A DNA stretch of 64,000 bases from Oscillospiraceae bacterium (GTDB taxonomy: Bacteria > Bacillota > Clostridia > Saccharofermentanales > Saccharofermentanaceae): positions 1 through 64,000 of the forward strand of contig CACZML010000002.1 of the NCBI GenBank assembly GCA_902782235.1, in the 5' to 3' direction. Within the stretch, counting starts at the first letter, position 1; every line of letters starts with the position of its first letter. Below the pieces are notes generated by a model. It made no database searches. It saw only the letters and a program-made list of their open reading frames with translations, and had not been told where the DNA came from. The position numbers and the translations under genes were made by a program. Positions 8,817 through 18,385 of this stretch are shown piece by piece.

Positions 8817-10130
8817 TTACAGTTCGTACTTATGCTTGTCGGCTACGTTGATATCTTCGCCTAACTGGACTTCGATAAGCTGGATTCCTTCATCACCGGC
8901 AAAAACAGTGTGCTTGCAGCCGGCAGCCATTGTAACGACGTCTCCGGGCTTTACGAGCTGTTCCATTCCATCAACAACCGTACGTCCGGAACCGGCAATA
9001 ACAGTCCACACTTCATCACGCTTATCGTGGCTGTGATAGTTCATCTTATTACCAGGATTAAGTGTTACCTTAACCGTCATGGATGACTCTTCGACATCAA
9101 GGACTCTGTATGAACCCCAGCTCTTCTCAGCAAACATTACGCGCTGGACGATATCATCGACAAATGGCTTAATATAGGAGCTTTGCTCCTTATCGGATAC
9201 CAGGATTCCCTCAGGGCTTGCAGAGATAACCATATCCTTAAGTCCCATTCCAATGATCGGGATACCAAGCTCATTAATTATGTTTACATTGGAGCACTTT
9301 TCGTTAAGCGTGCCGTCTCCGATGATCGGATCTGTCATCGCTTCAGTCAGCGTGTTCCATGTACCAAGATCTTTCCATTCACCGTTATAACGGAGAACGT
9401 CTATTGAAGTCTCTGCCTCAACTACAGCATAGTCGAATGAGATCTTCTTCAAGTTCGCATAGTTCGAAAAGAGCTCGTCATAGTTATCGGTACCTAAAAG
9501 CTCCTTACTCTTATCGAGAACGTAAGAAAGCTTGTAAGCAAATACGCCGCCGTTCCAGAGAGCACCGCCGTCGATATATTCCTGGGCCTTCTCGGCTGTG
9601 GGCTTTTCTGTAAAGCCCCATCCGTCAGTACCGTCATCGTTCTTCTTAGGCTTGATGTAGCCATACTTCTCTGAAGGATAAGTCGGCTCTATGCCCATAA
9701 GCGTAAGATTCTTCTCACCCTTCGAAGCAGCTTCATAGAGCCTGTTTACGCACTCGAAATAAGAATCCTCAACATAAGGATCTACCGGGCATACGACGAC
9801 CGCCTCATCTCTCGGAACATTCATTACACAGTTAAGATATGCCGTTGCGAGTGCAATAGCTGCAAATGTATCCCTTCTGCAGGGCTCAACAGATACACCG
9901 ATATCCAGGCCGAGCTGGTTATGGATAGCGGACACCTGTGATTTGGATGTGGCAACAGTAACAACAGCATCAGGGTCGACAGACTTGATCTGGCCGTAGA
10001 TCCTCTGGACCATTGATTCCAGTTCGCCGTTCTCTTTTTTGAATATCTTGATGAACTGCTTTGAGCGGATGTCATTGGATAAAGGCCAGAGACGCTTTCC
10101 GGATCCGCCTGATAGAAGGATTATGTTCAT
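8817..10130 (-). CDS. manC: Mannose-1-phosphate guanylyltransferase
   Basis: The 437-residue protein starts with the nucleotidyltransferase signature LLSGGSGKRLWPLSN and SKQF. The domain runs to about residue 290 and includes FTEKP near 173 and NGGVF near 193. The last ~110 residues are a cupin domain (NYHSHDKRDEVWTV) as in bifunctional ManC/AlgA proteins; whether isomerase activity is retained is unclear because a separate ManA follows. It makes GDP-mannose from GTP and mannose-1-phosphate for the adjacent Gmd and Fcl. The ATG follows AAAGG. Confidence 0.95.
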   Translation of the reverse strand: MNIILLSGGSGKRLWPLSNDIRSKQFIKIFKKENGELESMVQRIYGQIKSVDPDAVVTVATSKSQVSAIHNQLGLDIGVSVEPCRRDTFAAIALATAYLNCVMNVPRDEAVVVCPVDPYVEDSYFECVNRLYEAASKGEKNLTLMGIEPTYPSEKYGYIKPKKNDDGTDGWGFTEKPTAEKAQEYIDGGALWNGGVFAYKLSYVLDKSKELLGTDNYDELFSNYANLKKISFDYAVVEAETSIDVLRYNGEWKDLGTWNTLTEAMTDPIIGDGTLNEKCSNVNIINELGIPIIGMGLKDMVISASPEGILVSDKEQSSYIKPFVDDIVQRVMFAEKSWGSYRVLDVEESSMTVKVTLNPGNKMNYHSHDKRDEVWTVIAGSGRTVVDGMEQLVKPGDVVTMAAGCKHTVFAGDEGIQLIEVQLGEDINVADKHKYEL

Positions 10131-10133
10131 AAA

Positions 10134-11078
10134 TTACCTTTCTGCTCTCATGGGGTTTTCGAGGAAGTCCTTATAAGCAAGTCTGATGCCGTCTTCAAGC
10201 TCAGTCTTGTATGTCCAGCCGAGCTTTGTTGCTTTCGAGACATCAAGAAGCTTTCTGGGAGTTCCGTTGGGCTTTGTCGTATCCCACTCGATACGGCCTT
10301 CATATCCGATTACTTTTGCAACGAGCTCTGTAAGTTCCTTGATGGTAAGCTCCTTGCCTGTTCCGGCATTTACTGTCTCATCACCGCTGTAGTTATTCAT
10401 GAGGAATACGCAGAGGTTAGCAAGATCGTCTACATATAAGAATTCACGCAAAGGTGAACCGTCACCCCAGCATGTTACGGATTCCTTGCCCTCGACCTTT
10501 GCCTCATGGAAACGGCGGATAAGAGCCGGAAGAACATGGCTGTGCTCCGGATGGTAATTATCGTTAGGTCCGTAAAGATTTGTAGGCATTACGGAAATAT
10601 AGTCAGTACCGTACTGGCCGTTAAGATATTCACAGTATTTAAGACCTGAGATCTTAGCGAGTGCATAAGCTTCATTGGTCTGCTCAAGTGAAGATGTGAG
10701 AAGGCATGACTCAGGCATAGGCTGGGGAGCCATTCTCGGATAGATGCATGAACTGCCTAAGAATTCGAGTTTCTTGCATCCGTTCTTCCATGCGCTGTGA
10801 ATGACGTTCATCTCGAGGATCATGTTCTCATACATGAAGTCAGCCTTAGCCTTGGCATTTCCCATGATGCCGCCGACCTTTGCGGCAGCGAGGAAAACAT
10901 ACTCGGGCTTCTCCTCTTCGAAAAATTTCTCGACCTGATCCTGCCTGGTAAGATCAAGTTCTTTATGTGTTCTTAAAACGAGATTGTGATATCCCTGACG
11001 CTCAAGCTCTCTTACGATAGCTGAGCCGACCATGCCTCTGTGTCCGGCAACGTAGATCTTAGCATTTTTGTCCATCAT
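10134..11078 (-). CDS. fcl: GDP-L-fucose synthase
   Basis: The 314-residue SDR enzyme has an NAD(P)-binding loop GHRGMVGSAIVREL near residue 12, the family-typical LGSSCIYPR near 107, and the YALAK catalytic pair near 138. It epimerises and reduces GDP-4-keto-6-deoxymannose to GDP-L-fucose. Two ATG codons stand in tandem; translation is likely coupled to gmd, whose stop lies next to the start. Gmd directly upstream supplies its substrate. Confidence 0.96.
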   Translation of the reverse strand: MMDKNAKIYVAGHRGMVGSAIVRELERQGYHNLVLRTHKELDLTRQDQVEKFFEEEKPEYVFLAAAKVGGIMGNAKAKADFMYENMILEMNVIHSAWKNGCKKLEFLGSSCIYPRMAPQPMPESCLLTSSLEQTNEAYALAKISGLKYCEYLNGQYGTDYISVMPTNLYGPNDNYHPEHSHVLPALIRRFHEAKVEGKESVTCWGDGSPLREFLYVDDLANLCVFLMNNYSGDETVNAGTGKELTIKELTELVAKVIGYEGRIEWDTTKPNGTPRKLLDVSKATKLGWTYKTELEDGIRLAYKDFLENPMRAER

Positions 11079-11079
11079 A

Positions 11080-12123
11080 TCAGAGCGCCTCTTTCATTGC
11101 TTTCTGCTGCTTAGCGAGCATTCTGTCGTGCTTAGCCATGATCTCAATGAGTTCCTCATATGTTGTCTTCTGAGGATTCCAGCCGAGAACCGTCTTAGCC
11201 TTTGTAGGATCGCCCCAGAGGTTATCAACGTCTGTAGGTCTGAACCATGCAGGATTTACGCAAACGAGCATCTTGCCTGTCTTAACGTCATAGCCCTTCT
11301 CGTCAACGCCTTCGCCCTCCCAACGGATCTCAATGCCGTTAGCTTTGAAAGCCTTCTCTGTGAAGTCACGTACTGTGTGCTGCTCGCCTGTTGCGATAAC
11401 GAAATCGTCAGGTGTCTCCTGCTGCATGATGAGCCACATGCACTCAACATAATCCTTTGCATAACCCCAGTCACGGAGGCTGTCCATATTGCCGAGCTCC
11501 AAGTGATCCTGAAGTCCTTCAGCGATCCTGCCTGCAGCTAAAGTGATCTTTCTTGTAACGAAGTTCTCACCGCGTCTTTCAGACTCATGGTTAAAGAGGA
11601 TGCCGTTTACAGCGAACATGCCGTATGCCTCACGGTATTCCTTGATCATCCAGAAGCCGTACTGCTTTGCAACAGCATAAGGGCTGTAAGGATGGAAAGG
11701 TGTTGTCTCTCTCTGGGGAACTTCCTCTACCTTGCCGAAGAGTTCTGATGTGCTTGCCTGATAGATCTTGCATGTCTTCTCAAGGCCTAACATTCTCATA
11801 GCTTCGAGAAGTCTTAATACGCCGATGGCATCAACATCACCGGAATACTCAGGAACATCGAAGCTTACCTGAACGTGGCTCTGGGCTGCTAAGTTATAGA
11901 TCTCATCAGGCATAACTTCCTTGATAATGCGGATAAGTGAAGTCGAGTCTGTAAGATCGCCGTCGTGGAGCTTTATCTTGTCCAAAATATGCTCAATACG
12001 GCCTGTGTTAGCAATGCTTGCACGGCGTGTGATGCCATGAACTTCATAACCCTTCTCGAGCAGGAACTCAGCCAAATAGGAACCGTCCTGACCTGTGATA
12101 CCTGTGATCAATGCCTTTTTCAT
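11080..12123 (-). CDS. gmd: GDP-mannose 4,6-dehydratase
   Basis: The 347-residue SDR enzyme begins [20 protein letters not shown], the hallmark of Gmd. It also has [12 protein letters not shown] near residue 78, STSELFGKV near 125, and the YxxxK pair in [10 protein letters not shown] near 149. [16 protein letters not shown] near 182 is characteristic of this enzyme. It converts GDP-mannose to GDP-4-keto-6-deoxy-mannose. It is the first gene after a terminator and a clear sigma-A promoter; the ATG follows GGAGGAG. Confidence 0.97.
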   Translation of the reverse strand: MKKALITGITGQDGSYLAEFLLEKGYEVHGITRRASIANTGRIEHILDKIKLHDGDLTDSTSLIRIIKEVMPDEIYNLAAQSHVQVSFDVPEYSGDVDAIGVLRLLEAMRMLGLEKTCKIYQASTSELFGKVEEVPQRETTPFHPYSPYAVAKQYGFWMIKEYREAYGMFAVNGILFNHESERRGENFVTRKITLAAGRIAEGLQDHLELGNMDSLRDWGYAKDYVECMWLIMQQETPDDFVIATGEQHTVRDFTEKAFKANGIEIRWEGEGVDEKGYDVKTGKMLVCVNPAWFRPTDVDNLWGDPTKAKTVLGWNPQKTTYEELIEIMAKHDRMLAKQQKAMKEAL

Positions 12124-12141
12124 TTATGAATCTCCTCCAAA

Positions 12142-12170
12142 TTTATAATCATTAGCACAAAATGGTTCAA
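12142..12170 (-). promoter_or_regulatory. Sigma-A type promoter of the gmd operon
   Basis: Minus strand: -35 TTGAAC (12170-12165), 17-base spacer, -10 TATAAA (12147-12142). It gives a ~15-base leader to gmd and lies directly after the terminator of the AraC gene. Confidence 0.75.
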
Positions 12171-12180
12171 ATACTTGACC

Positions 12181-12232
12181 ATAATAAAATAAGCGAACCG
12201 CGCTAAGAATTCATCTTTTTGCAATTCGCTTA
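12181..12232 (-). terminator. Terminator between the AraC gene and gmd
   Basis: Minus-strand inverted repeat TAAGCGAA/TTCGCTTA around a ~27-base AT-rich loop, followed by TTTTATTATGG. It divides the polysaccharide locus into an assembly operon and a GDP-sugar precursor operon. Confidence 0.7.
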
Positions 12233-12250
12233 CATTATATAGCTTTTTTG

Positions 12251-13117
12251 TTACCACTGCTCACGGTAAACTGTAGGAGATACTCCCTCGACTTCTTTGA
12301 AAACCCGTGAAAAGTAATGAGGCGCGCCGATTCCGACTTCATATCCAATCTCTTCAACGCTCTTATTGGTGAATCTCAGGAGCTGTTTTGCATGTGTGAT
12401 CCTGACCGATAAAAGATAAGAAGTGATCGTCATGCCGAACTGCTCTTTGAATGAATGCGTCAGATAATGCTTCGAAATGTAGAACTTCGCACAAAGACTG
12501 TCTAATGAAATTTTCGATTCGTAATTCTCATCAAGATATGTCTTAACTTCCAGAACGCTGGCTTTCTTTACCGGTAGTGCCTTATCTTCAGGATGCCATG
12601 ACTCAGCCATTATGAGCCTTATAAGCGTGGAGAGCTTCTCATTTATCAGCATATCCCTCAGGTGTTCCGAACTTTTCGAGAGATCTATCAGCTCACAAAT
12701 GACATCAGTAAAAGGCTTTGTATCAGATGGCAAAAAAGAAGATCTGCCGCCTCTCTCGCAATATTTGTTATAGATGGAAGACAGCGTTGGTCCGTAGAAA
12801 TGACACCAGGACAAAGTCCAAAGATTATCAGGGTCCGGATGATGTGAATACTTCTTACGGCAGTCTATGAAAACACACGAGCCTTCACTAAGCTCATATT
12901 CCCTGCCGTTATATTCAAGGATCCCGCTGCCGTTCTCGACAATAAAGAACAGATAAGACTGGAGATTTGATCTGGAAGAAACGTGTGGTTTAAGCGCTTT
13001 AAGCCTTCCGATCTCCTGAAGGTGGAAAAGCGATGACCTTGCAAAAGTCGATGCCGTATAGAGGACTCGGTCTGAATCTACGACCTTTGACTTGCTGTTG
13101 GTAAAATAGTTTTCCAT
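12251..13117 (-). CDS. AraC-family transcriptional regulator
   Basis: The 288-residue protein has an N-terminal cupin-like sensing domain (residues ~15-165, with VENGSGILEYNGREY and an HH pair near 100). The C-terminal double helix-turn-helix AraC domain (~185-288) contains ISKHYLTHSFKEQFG and EEIGYEVGIGAPHYFSRVFK. This layout fits sugar-responsive AraC activators. It is the last gene of the assembly operon, 17 bases after the Wzy-like gene, so it is made together with the glycan machinery. Whether it controls this locus or the gmd promoter just downstream is unknown. The ATG follows GGGGAG. Confidence 0.88.
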   Translation of the reverse strand: MENYFTNSKSKVVDSDRVLYTASTFARSSLFHLQEIGRLKALKPHVSSRSNLQSYLFFIVENGSGILEYNGREYELSEGSCVFIDCRKKYSHHPDPDNLWTLSWCHFYGPTLSSIYNKYCERGGRSSFLPSDTKPFTDVICELIDLSKSSEHLRDMLINEKLSTLIRLIMAESWHPEDKALPVKKASVLEVKTYLDENYESKISLDSLCAKFYISKHYLTHSFKEQFGMTITSYLLSVRITHAKQLLRFTNKSVEEIGYEVGIGAPHYFSRVFKEVEGVSPTVYREQW

Positions 13118-13134
13118 TTGGCGGGTTCTCCCCT

Positions 13135-14367
13135 TTATCTTGCCTTGAGCCTAAGCTTTTCCTTTAACAACCTAAGTGTATCCTGTTTATCCAGATGCTT
13201 GTACTTAACTGCCAGAGCCAGTGAGTATGCGAGGAAAATGTAATTGTTATCCAGGAAGGATTCGCAGAGCATTACCACAAACAGACAGAATAGAAGAACA
13301 AGGATCAGCTGTGATTTTTTATTCTCCTTATCAGATGCCGTAATGAATACCATAAGGAGGAACACGAGATATCCGGCAAGAAGGATAATGCCGCCCTGGA
13401 TCAATATATCGAAGAACAGATTGTGGGCATTTCTCATGATGCCGTTCCACTTGATGATCCAGCCCGAATCAAAGTTGCCGTAACCTGCCAAAGGGTGTCT
13501 GGCGATCATCTTAATGCACATTTCCCAGATATATGTCCTTCCGGAAAAAGTAATATCTTTATGAAGGACATCCTGGATGATATTCCGGAGCGGCGGGATC
13601 ATGCCGGCATAAACAATAAGCATCGTGCAGCCGAAATATGCTACGAGGAGCGTTTTCATATTTATGAGTTTTGATCTGAGCTTCGATCTATGAATAAATA
13701 CAACATAACAGAGCATGACAAAGAAGCTTCCGATTCCTGTACCTGACATCGTAAGAAGATTAGTAGCGCCTCCAATGACAAGGGATATGACACGAAGGAC
13801 TCTGTTTATCTTCTTATCGGGCATCATGAAAGATGTCGCGATGGCGATAAGCACAGGCAGCGACAGACGGTTATCTACTTCCAGGAAGTTGACACGGTCA
13901 AGCTGTTTAAAAGCCATGTCTTCTGAATAAGTAAGCAAAGATGATATGCCTTCAGGCTTTAGGATCAGAAGCACGAGATTTACAGCGAGAAGGATATTTA
14001 AGAACCATGCCGTTACCTCGATCAGGCAGTTATCTTTCTTTCTGAGTTCGTAGGATACGATCAAAAAAACTGCTGCAAGATGCACACCCGAACGGATATA
14101 AAGCTTATAGTCACCGCCGTGATATACAACAAGCAATAATCCTGCCAGCAGATAGATAACAGCACCTAAAGTAATTATATTTTTCAGATTCTTAAAACTG
14201 CATGTTGCCGAGAGTATGATCGCAAAGAGCAAAACAACGCATTGCACCGGGAAAAGCTTGTTGTAAAACGACGATATGACCGGAATAAACTCAAAAGCCC
14301 TTGGCGTAAAAAAGACCAATCCAAAGAACAGTAAACCGATAATTTCTAAGAATCTGCTTTTTCTCAT
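13135..14367 (-). CDS. O-antigen ligase / Wzy-like polymerase membrane protein
   Basis: About 410 residues with roughly ten to twelve hydrophobic segments. A long loop near residues 260-310 carries the pattern of the Wzy/WaaL family (FSGRTYIWEM and PLAGYGNFDSGW, followed by NAHNLFFDILIQGG). Such proteins polymerise repeat units or ligate glycans on the outer face of the membrane. As the only such protein here it is the likely polymerase. I chose ATG 14367, two bases after the GT2 stop; a GTG three codons earlier is possible but overlaps the GT2 gene. Confidence 0.82.
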   Translation of the reverse strand: MRKSRFLEIIGLLFFGLVFFTPRAFEFIPVISSFYNKLFPVQCVVLLFAIILSATCSFKNLKNIITLGAVIYLLAGLLLVVYHGGDYKLYIRSGVHLAAVFLIVSYELRKKDNCLIEVTAWFLNILLAVNLVLLILKPEGISSLLTYSEDMAFKQLDRVNFLEVDNRLSLPVLIAIATSFMMPDKKINRVLRVISLVIGGATNLLTMSGTGIGSFFVMLCYVVFIHRSKLRSKLINMKTLLVAYFGCTMLIVYAGMIPPLRNIIQDVLHKDITFSGRTYIWEMCIKMIARHPLAGYGNFDSGWIIKWNGIMRNAHNLFFDILIQGGIILLAGYLVFLLMVFITASDKENKKSQLILVLLFCLFVVMLCESFLDNNYIFLAYSLALAVKYKHLDKQDTLRLLKEKLRLKAR

Positions 14368-14369
14368 GC

Positions 14370-15122
14370 TTACCACTCTTTATTTATCATATGCTTTAAG
14401 TTCCAGATAAAAGCCTTTACTTTGATAAGCGGGCTCTTTTTCTCCAGGCCGTTACTGATCTTGACGTTGTAATTATCAAGGATAGTCCTGTAGTAAACTT
14501 TATTGGAAGTTCCCTCAACAGAATAAACACAGACAACCCTTTCCTTATAAAAAAACTTATATCCCTTCAGATAAGCCTTAAGGAAGAAGTCATAATCAGC
14601 ACAGATCTTGAACTGTCCGTCAAACTTTATTTCGGAGAATACTCTCTTTCTCGTAAAAGTCGCCTGATGGCAGAAGAACTTATAATCACGAAGGAGTTTA
14701 ATGTCTTTATCTGCTTTATCAAGCTTTTTCAGATCACCTTTTACCCTGTAACTGTCACCATAGACCACATCATAGCCGGAATAATCACAGTCTCCAAAGA
14801 TATCCTTTAATACCTCAGGATCCGAGAACCTGTCATCGGCATTCATAAAGATGATCCATTCACCGGATGCCAGCCCTGCGCCCTTGTTCATCGCATCGTA
14901 GATACCGTTATCAGGCTCGGAAACATGCTTATATTCAATGCCTTTTGCGCTGAATGCGTCATCAAAACCTGCGATGATACCGTTTGTGTTATCTTTTGAT
15001 TTTCCGTCTACGATAATATATTCAAAGTCAGTAAAAGACTGCGACAGAACTGACTCTATCGTATCTCTTATTGTTTTCTCTGCATTGAAGCAGACTGTAA
15101 TGACACTGACTTTAAAACTCAT
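14370..15122 (-). CDS. Glycosyltransferase family 2
   Basis: The 250-residue GT-A enzyme has VSVITVCFNAEKTI at the N-terminus, EYIIVDGKSKD near residue 33 and the metal-binding region IFMNADDRF near 93 (the DxD position reads ADD). Proteins of this type add a single sugar to lipid-linked precursors. ATG 15122 follows AAGGATTGAAT; an upstream TTG is less likely. It sits in the assembly operon with short spacers on both sides. Confidence 0.88.
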   Translation of the reverse strand: MSFKVSVITVCFNAEKTIRDTIESVLSQSFTDFEYIIVDGKSKDNTNGIIAGFDDAFSAKGIEYKHVSEPDNGIYDAMNKGAGLASGEWIIFMNADDRFSDPEVLKDIFGDCDYSGYDVVYGDSYRVKGDLKKLDKADKDIKLLRDYKFFCHQATFTRKRVFSEIKFDGQFKICADYDFFLKAYLKGYKFFYKERVVCVYSVEGTSNKVYYRTILDNYNVKISNGLEKKSPLIKVKAFIWNLKHMINKEW

Positions 15123-15136
15123 ATTCAATCCTTTGT

Positions 15137-16046
15137 TCAGATCTCGAAAGAAGACTTACCGGGAAGGATCTTCTCGAAGCTCCGGATCAGCTGATCCCTG
15201 GTCTTCTCAAAATCATTGCCCTTATATTCGTCGTTTATTACGAGAACCTTCTTCTTACCTGATTCAATGACTTCACATATTTTAGTCACATCGTCATCAT
15301 TAATCTGGGTATATCCGAAGCATTGCTGAGACTTTACTGTGAAGTTTCCTTCCATGAGATGCCAATATCTCATAAGCCAGATGGAAATATCCTCTTTAGA
15401 TCTGAATCTCTTGTTCTGTGTTTCCTTAACAACAGCAGGCTCTGCTTCCCAGACCTTCTCGAAATCACTTTTAGTAAAGGCGGTCGGAACATGGTAGTCA
15501 CGAATGCCTGGAAATGTCGTCCATGGCTTTGCAAGCTTAAGCGTACGCAGTAATGATTTAGGGTCTTTTAAGCTGTACCATTTCGAGCGGTTAGCAGAAA
15601 TAACCTGCTGTTTATTAAAGTGCCTGTTGATAGCAAGCACATTATTAAGCCTTATATATTCGAAATCATTTGAAGGCGTAAGGCAGTCCAAAGCCGCATA
15701 ATCACAAGGGACTCCGTTAACGAAAAAATCTTCGGGCGTCATTGGAGCTACGGGGAAAAAGTCGTCATTGAATAAAACAAAATTGTTACTGAGACCTTTT
15801 ATCTTATGAATACCTATTCAGCCATTCAGGCTTCTGACCGCAGGTAACGAAATAAACCTTGCGGACCCACGGGGCAAACTTCTCAACACCCCTGAACCAA
15901 TAGCGCATGAGATCCCAGTCACGATATCTGTTCTCACCTGAATTATCCCCGGATGTAATGTTTCCAAGGAATTTAGCGCGTGTATTCTGCCATTCCGGAT
16001 CGTTTCCGTCGACCCATGTAACTACAAAATCGATATCGTTAGCCAT
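15137..16046 (-). pseudogene. Stealth-family capsular polysaccharide phosphotransferase, broken by an internal deletion
   Basis: Two open frames encode parts of one Stealth protein. The upstream part (16046-15804) has the start signature [14 protein letters not shown] and conserved region 2 ([13 protein letters not shown] to [11 protein letters not shown]), then a stop. The downstream part continues in another frame from about 15806 with [19 protein letters not shown], then MTPEDFF and a C-terminal region to 15137. About 30 residues that normally lie between these blocks are missing and the frame is lost, so this is a deletion with frameshift, not a point indel. Intact relatives transfer sugar-1-phosphates to build phosphodiester-linked capsules. 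An assembly error is possible. The gene overlaps the upstream GT4 gene by 8 bases. Confidence 0.88.
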
Positions 16047-17184
16047 TTTCTACCGCTCTCTTATATAAATCTTCAAGCTTTCTTATATTAGTACTTATAT
16101 CGAAACCTTTTTCAATAAAGAATTCTCTCCGGTCACATCTTACATTGTATTCTTTCATCATGGCTTCAGTCACGTCAGCCCAGACAGAAGGGCTCGCGCT
16201 AAGGCTTAAGGACTTAACTTTCTCCGTTAATAATGCAACTTCAGATATAGTATCTGATACAACACATATCAGGTCGGCTGCCTGAGCTTCAAGCAAAGCT
16301 ATTGGCAGGCCCTCATAAAGAGACGGGAAAAGGAAGATATCAGATGCCGTAAGAAGACCGGGAATATCATTTCTGTTGCCCAGGAAAAGAACATCTTCCC
16401 TAAGCCCAAGCTCTTCCGCTTTTGCCTTTATTTTGTCCTGTTCTTCACCGGTACCAACAAGAACAAGCTTGTAAGAATCATCTCGCTTATGAAGTTCATT
16501 GAATACATCAATGACCATGCCGTGATTCTTCTGGGTACGGAACTGGCCGACATGAATGATCACTTTCCTTCCATCAAGGCCTAATTCCTTCCGCACGGCA
16601 TTTCTAGTGTCTTCATCATAAGCATATGCCGACGAATCGATCGAATTATTGAGGAGAAGGTATTTATCACCATTGCATATCTTCTCACCGAAGAGCCACT
16701 TGCCAGCTTCAGGAGAACATGCAACGAAATATCCGGCATAGCGTCTTAAAAGGTGCTTCTCATAGATCAGATAACACTTATGAAGATGATCCTTTAACCC
16801 CTTGGGATTATCAAGCTGGTCAGTGTTATGGCTGTGTGCAATAAGTGCCTTTACGCCATGCTTTTTCGCTGCCTTAAGAGCCTCTTCACCGATCGCGTCC
16901 ATATGAGTATGTACAATGTCGTACTTGTGGTCTCTGAAGAACTCATCAAGCTCCCTGTTATGAAGCTTTCTGTCTACGCCTCTTGCCGTTATCTGATAAA
17001 ACCCGCATCCTAATGATTCAAGATATTTCTTATCATCAGACTGATCAGGTGTCTTATCGAAAATAAGGAAATCAATATGGAATCTGTCACGATCGATATT
17101 CTTCACGATATTGATCATGACATTCTCTGTACCGCCCTTTTTTAACGGACAACCGAAAACAAAAAGTATCCTTAAAGGGTTCAT
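16039..17184 (-). CDS. Glycosyltransferase family 4 (GT-B)
   Basis: The 381-residue protein starts [20 protein letters not shown], the acceptor-side loop of GT4 enzymes. It has the donor-binding pattern in [15 protein letters not shown] near residue 195 and the EX7E motif in [17 protein letters not shown] near 292. It retains configuration and uses a nucleotide sugar not predictable from sequence. Its start overlaps the previous gene's stop by 4 bases and its end overlaps the Stealth remnant, showing a tightly packed operon. Confidence 0.9.
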   Translation of the reverse strand: MNPLRILFVFGCPLKKGGTENVMINIVKNIDRDRFHIDFLIFDKTPDQSDDKKYLESLGCGFYQITARGVDRKLHNRELDEFFRDHKYDIVHTHMDAIGEEALKAAKKHGVKALIAHSHNTDQLDNPKGLKDHLHKCYLIYEKHLLRRYAGYFVACSPEAGKWLFGEKICNGDKYLLLNNSIDSSAYAYDEDTRNAVRKELGLDGRKVIIHVGQFRTQKNHGMVIDVFNELHKRDDSYKLVLVGTGEEQDKIKAKAEELGLREDVLFLGNRNDIPGLLTASDIFLFPSLYEGLPIALLEAQAADLICVVSDTISEVALLTEKVKSLSLSASPSVWADVTEAMMKEYNVRCDRREFFIEKGFDISTNIRKLEDLYKRAVENG

Positions 17185-18365
17185 ACAAGTTCCTCGTAAA
17201 GCTTCATATATGCCTCGTATGTCTTATCCTTCGGGAACCTGAAAGAGCTTACCTCTATCCTCTTACCTGCATCACAGATCTCTCCGATCTTCAGGGCAAC
17301 ATTCTTAAGGTCATGAGGTTCAACGATATATCCGTCATTCTCCGTCATGGTCTCAGGAATTCCCGTACAGTTATATGCGACAACAGGTGTTCCGCACGCA
17401 AGAGATTCAACATTAGGAAGACCGAATGTCTCTTCCACGCTCGCATTAAAAAAGACATTGGAAGCGCTGTATATCCCGGCAAGTTCCTTGGGGCCATCTG
17501 TCCTTCCGATACCGATCATGTTGTCCGGAAGCGATGCCTTTTGCTTATCATTAAGTCCTACAAGAACGATCTTATAGCGTTCATCTAAGATCTTCGATAA
17601 TTCAATAAAATCTGCAAGACCTTTTCTAGTGTCCCAGGTGCTCGCAACGCCTAAAACGATACGCTTATCACCCACATTATATTTGATCCTGAAATTACCA
17701 GAAGAAGGCTTAAAGACGGATGTATCTATGCCGTTATAGATAACTCTTGAGGGAATATCTTTTAAGAATGAAGCCTTTAACTCGTTATCAAGCCACTTCG
17801 AGACACAAACCAGGTGAAGGTTCTTAACGGAATGGAACATCTGATTCTTTTCACTGAAATTCTTAGAGGAATTATCCTTGAAGATACTTGCCGGATAAGC
17901 TTTCTTCTGAGGGCATTTGCTGCATCCGTGGGTCTTCCATTTCTCACATCCTGCCATACTGTAATAGCAGCAGTGACCTGTATACGCCCAGCAGTCGTGA
18001 AGAGTCCAGACAACTGGCTTACCGGCATCCTTAAGATAGTCAAACAACATCGGGACATTTATATAATATCCATGAAGATTATGCAGATGAATGATATCCG
18101 GATCGTATTCTTTGATCTGCTTAATGAGTTTCTCCGTAGCACCTTTTGAATAATGGCCTGCTTTGTCAGTCAGCCTGGTAAAAACTCCGTCAGTATAGAC
18201 CGATAAAGGATTTCCTATCTTGAAAGACGGAACATCACCAGGGACTTCATTTCTTGCAAAAGCAACAGCGCCCTCATGCCCGCGCGCTCTTAATGTGCGG
18301 TAAATATCAACGGCTATCTTGCCGGTGCTCAAATTTCCGAATGTGTTTATCTGCAGTACTTTCAC
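17181..18365 (-). CDS. Glycosyltransferase family 4, WcaC-like
   Basis: The 394-residue protein has KVLQINTFGNLSTGKIA at the N-terminus and the cysteine-rich stretch typical of colanic-acid-type GT4 enzymes (WTLHDCWAYTGHCCYY near residue 120, then GCSKCPQKKAYP). The EX7E motif is in SVEETFGLPNVESLACG near 310. It overlaps the next GT4 gene by 4 bases (ATGA), indicating coupled translation. Donor sugar unknown. Confidence 0.88.
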   Translation of the reverse strand: MKVLQINTFGNLSTGKIAVDIYRTLRARGHEGAVAFARNEVPGDVPSFKIGNPLSVYTDGVFTRLTDKAGHYSKGATEKLIKQIKEYDPDIIHLHNLHGYYINVPMLFDYLKDAGKPVVWTLHDCWAYTGHCCYYSMAGCEKWKTHGCSKCPQKKAYPASIFKDNSSKNFSEKNQMFHSVKNLHLVCVSKWLDNELKASFLKDIPSRVIYNGIDTSVFKPSSGNFRIKYNVGDKRIVLGVASTWDTRKGLADFIELSKILDERYKIVLVGLNDKQKASLPDNMIGIGRTDGPKELAGIYSASNVFFNASVEETFGLPNVESLACGTPVVAYNCTGIPETMTENDGYIVEPHDLKNVALKIGEICDAGKRIEVSSFRFPKDKTYEAYMKLYEELV

Positions 18366-18385
18366 GCTGTATTCACCTGGATTAA

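Noticed and set aside
15137-15742. Independent short gene starting at MTPEDFF
   Set aside because: It is the C-terminal part of the Stealth protein, and its frame continues upstream into conserved Stealth sequence without a ribosome site at this ATG.
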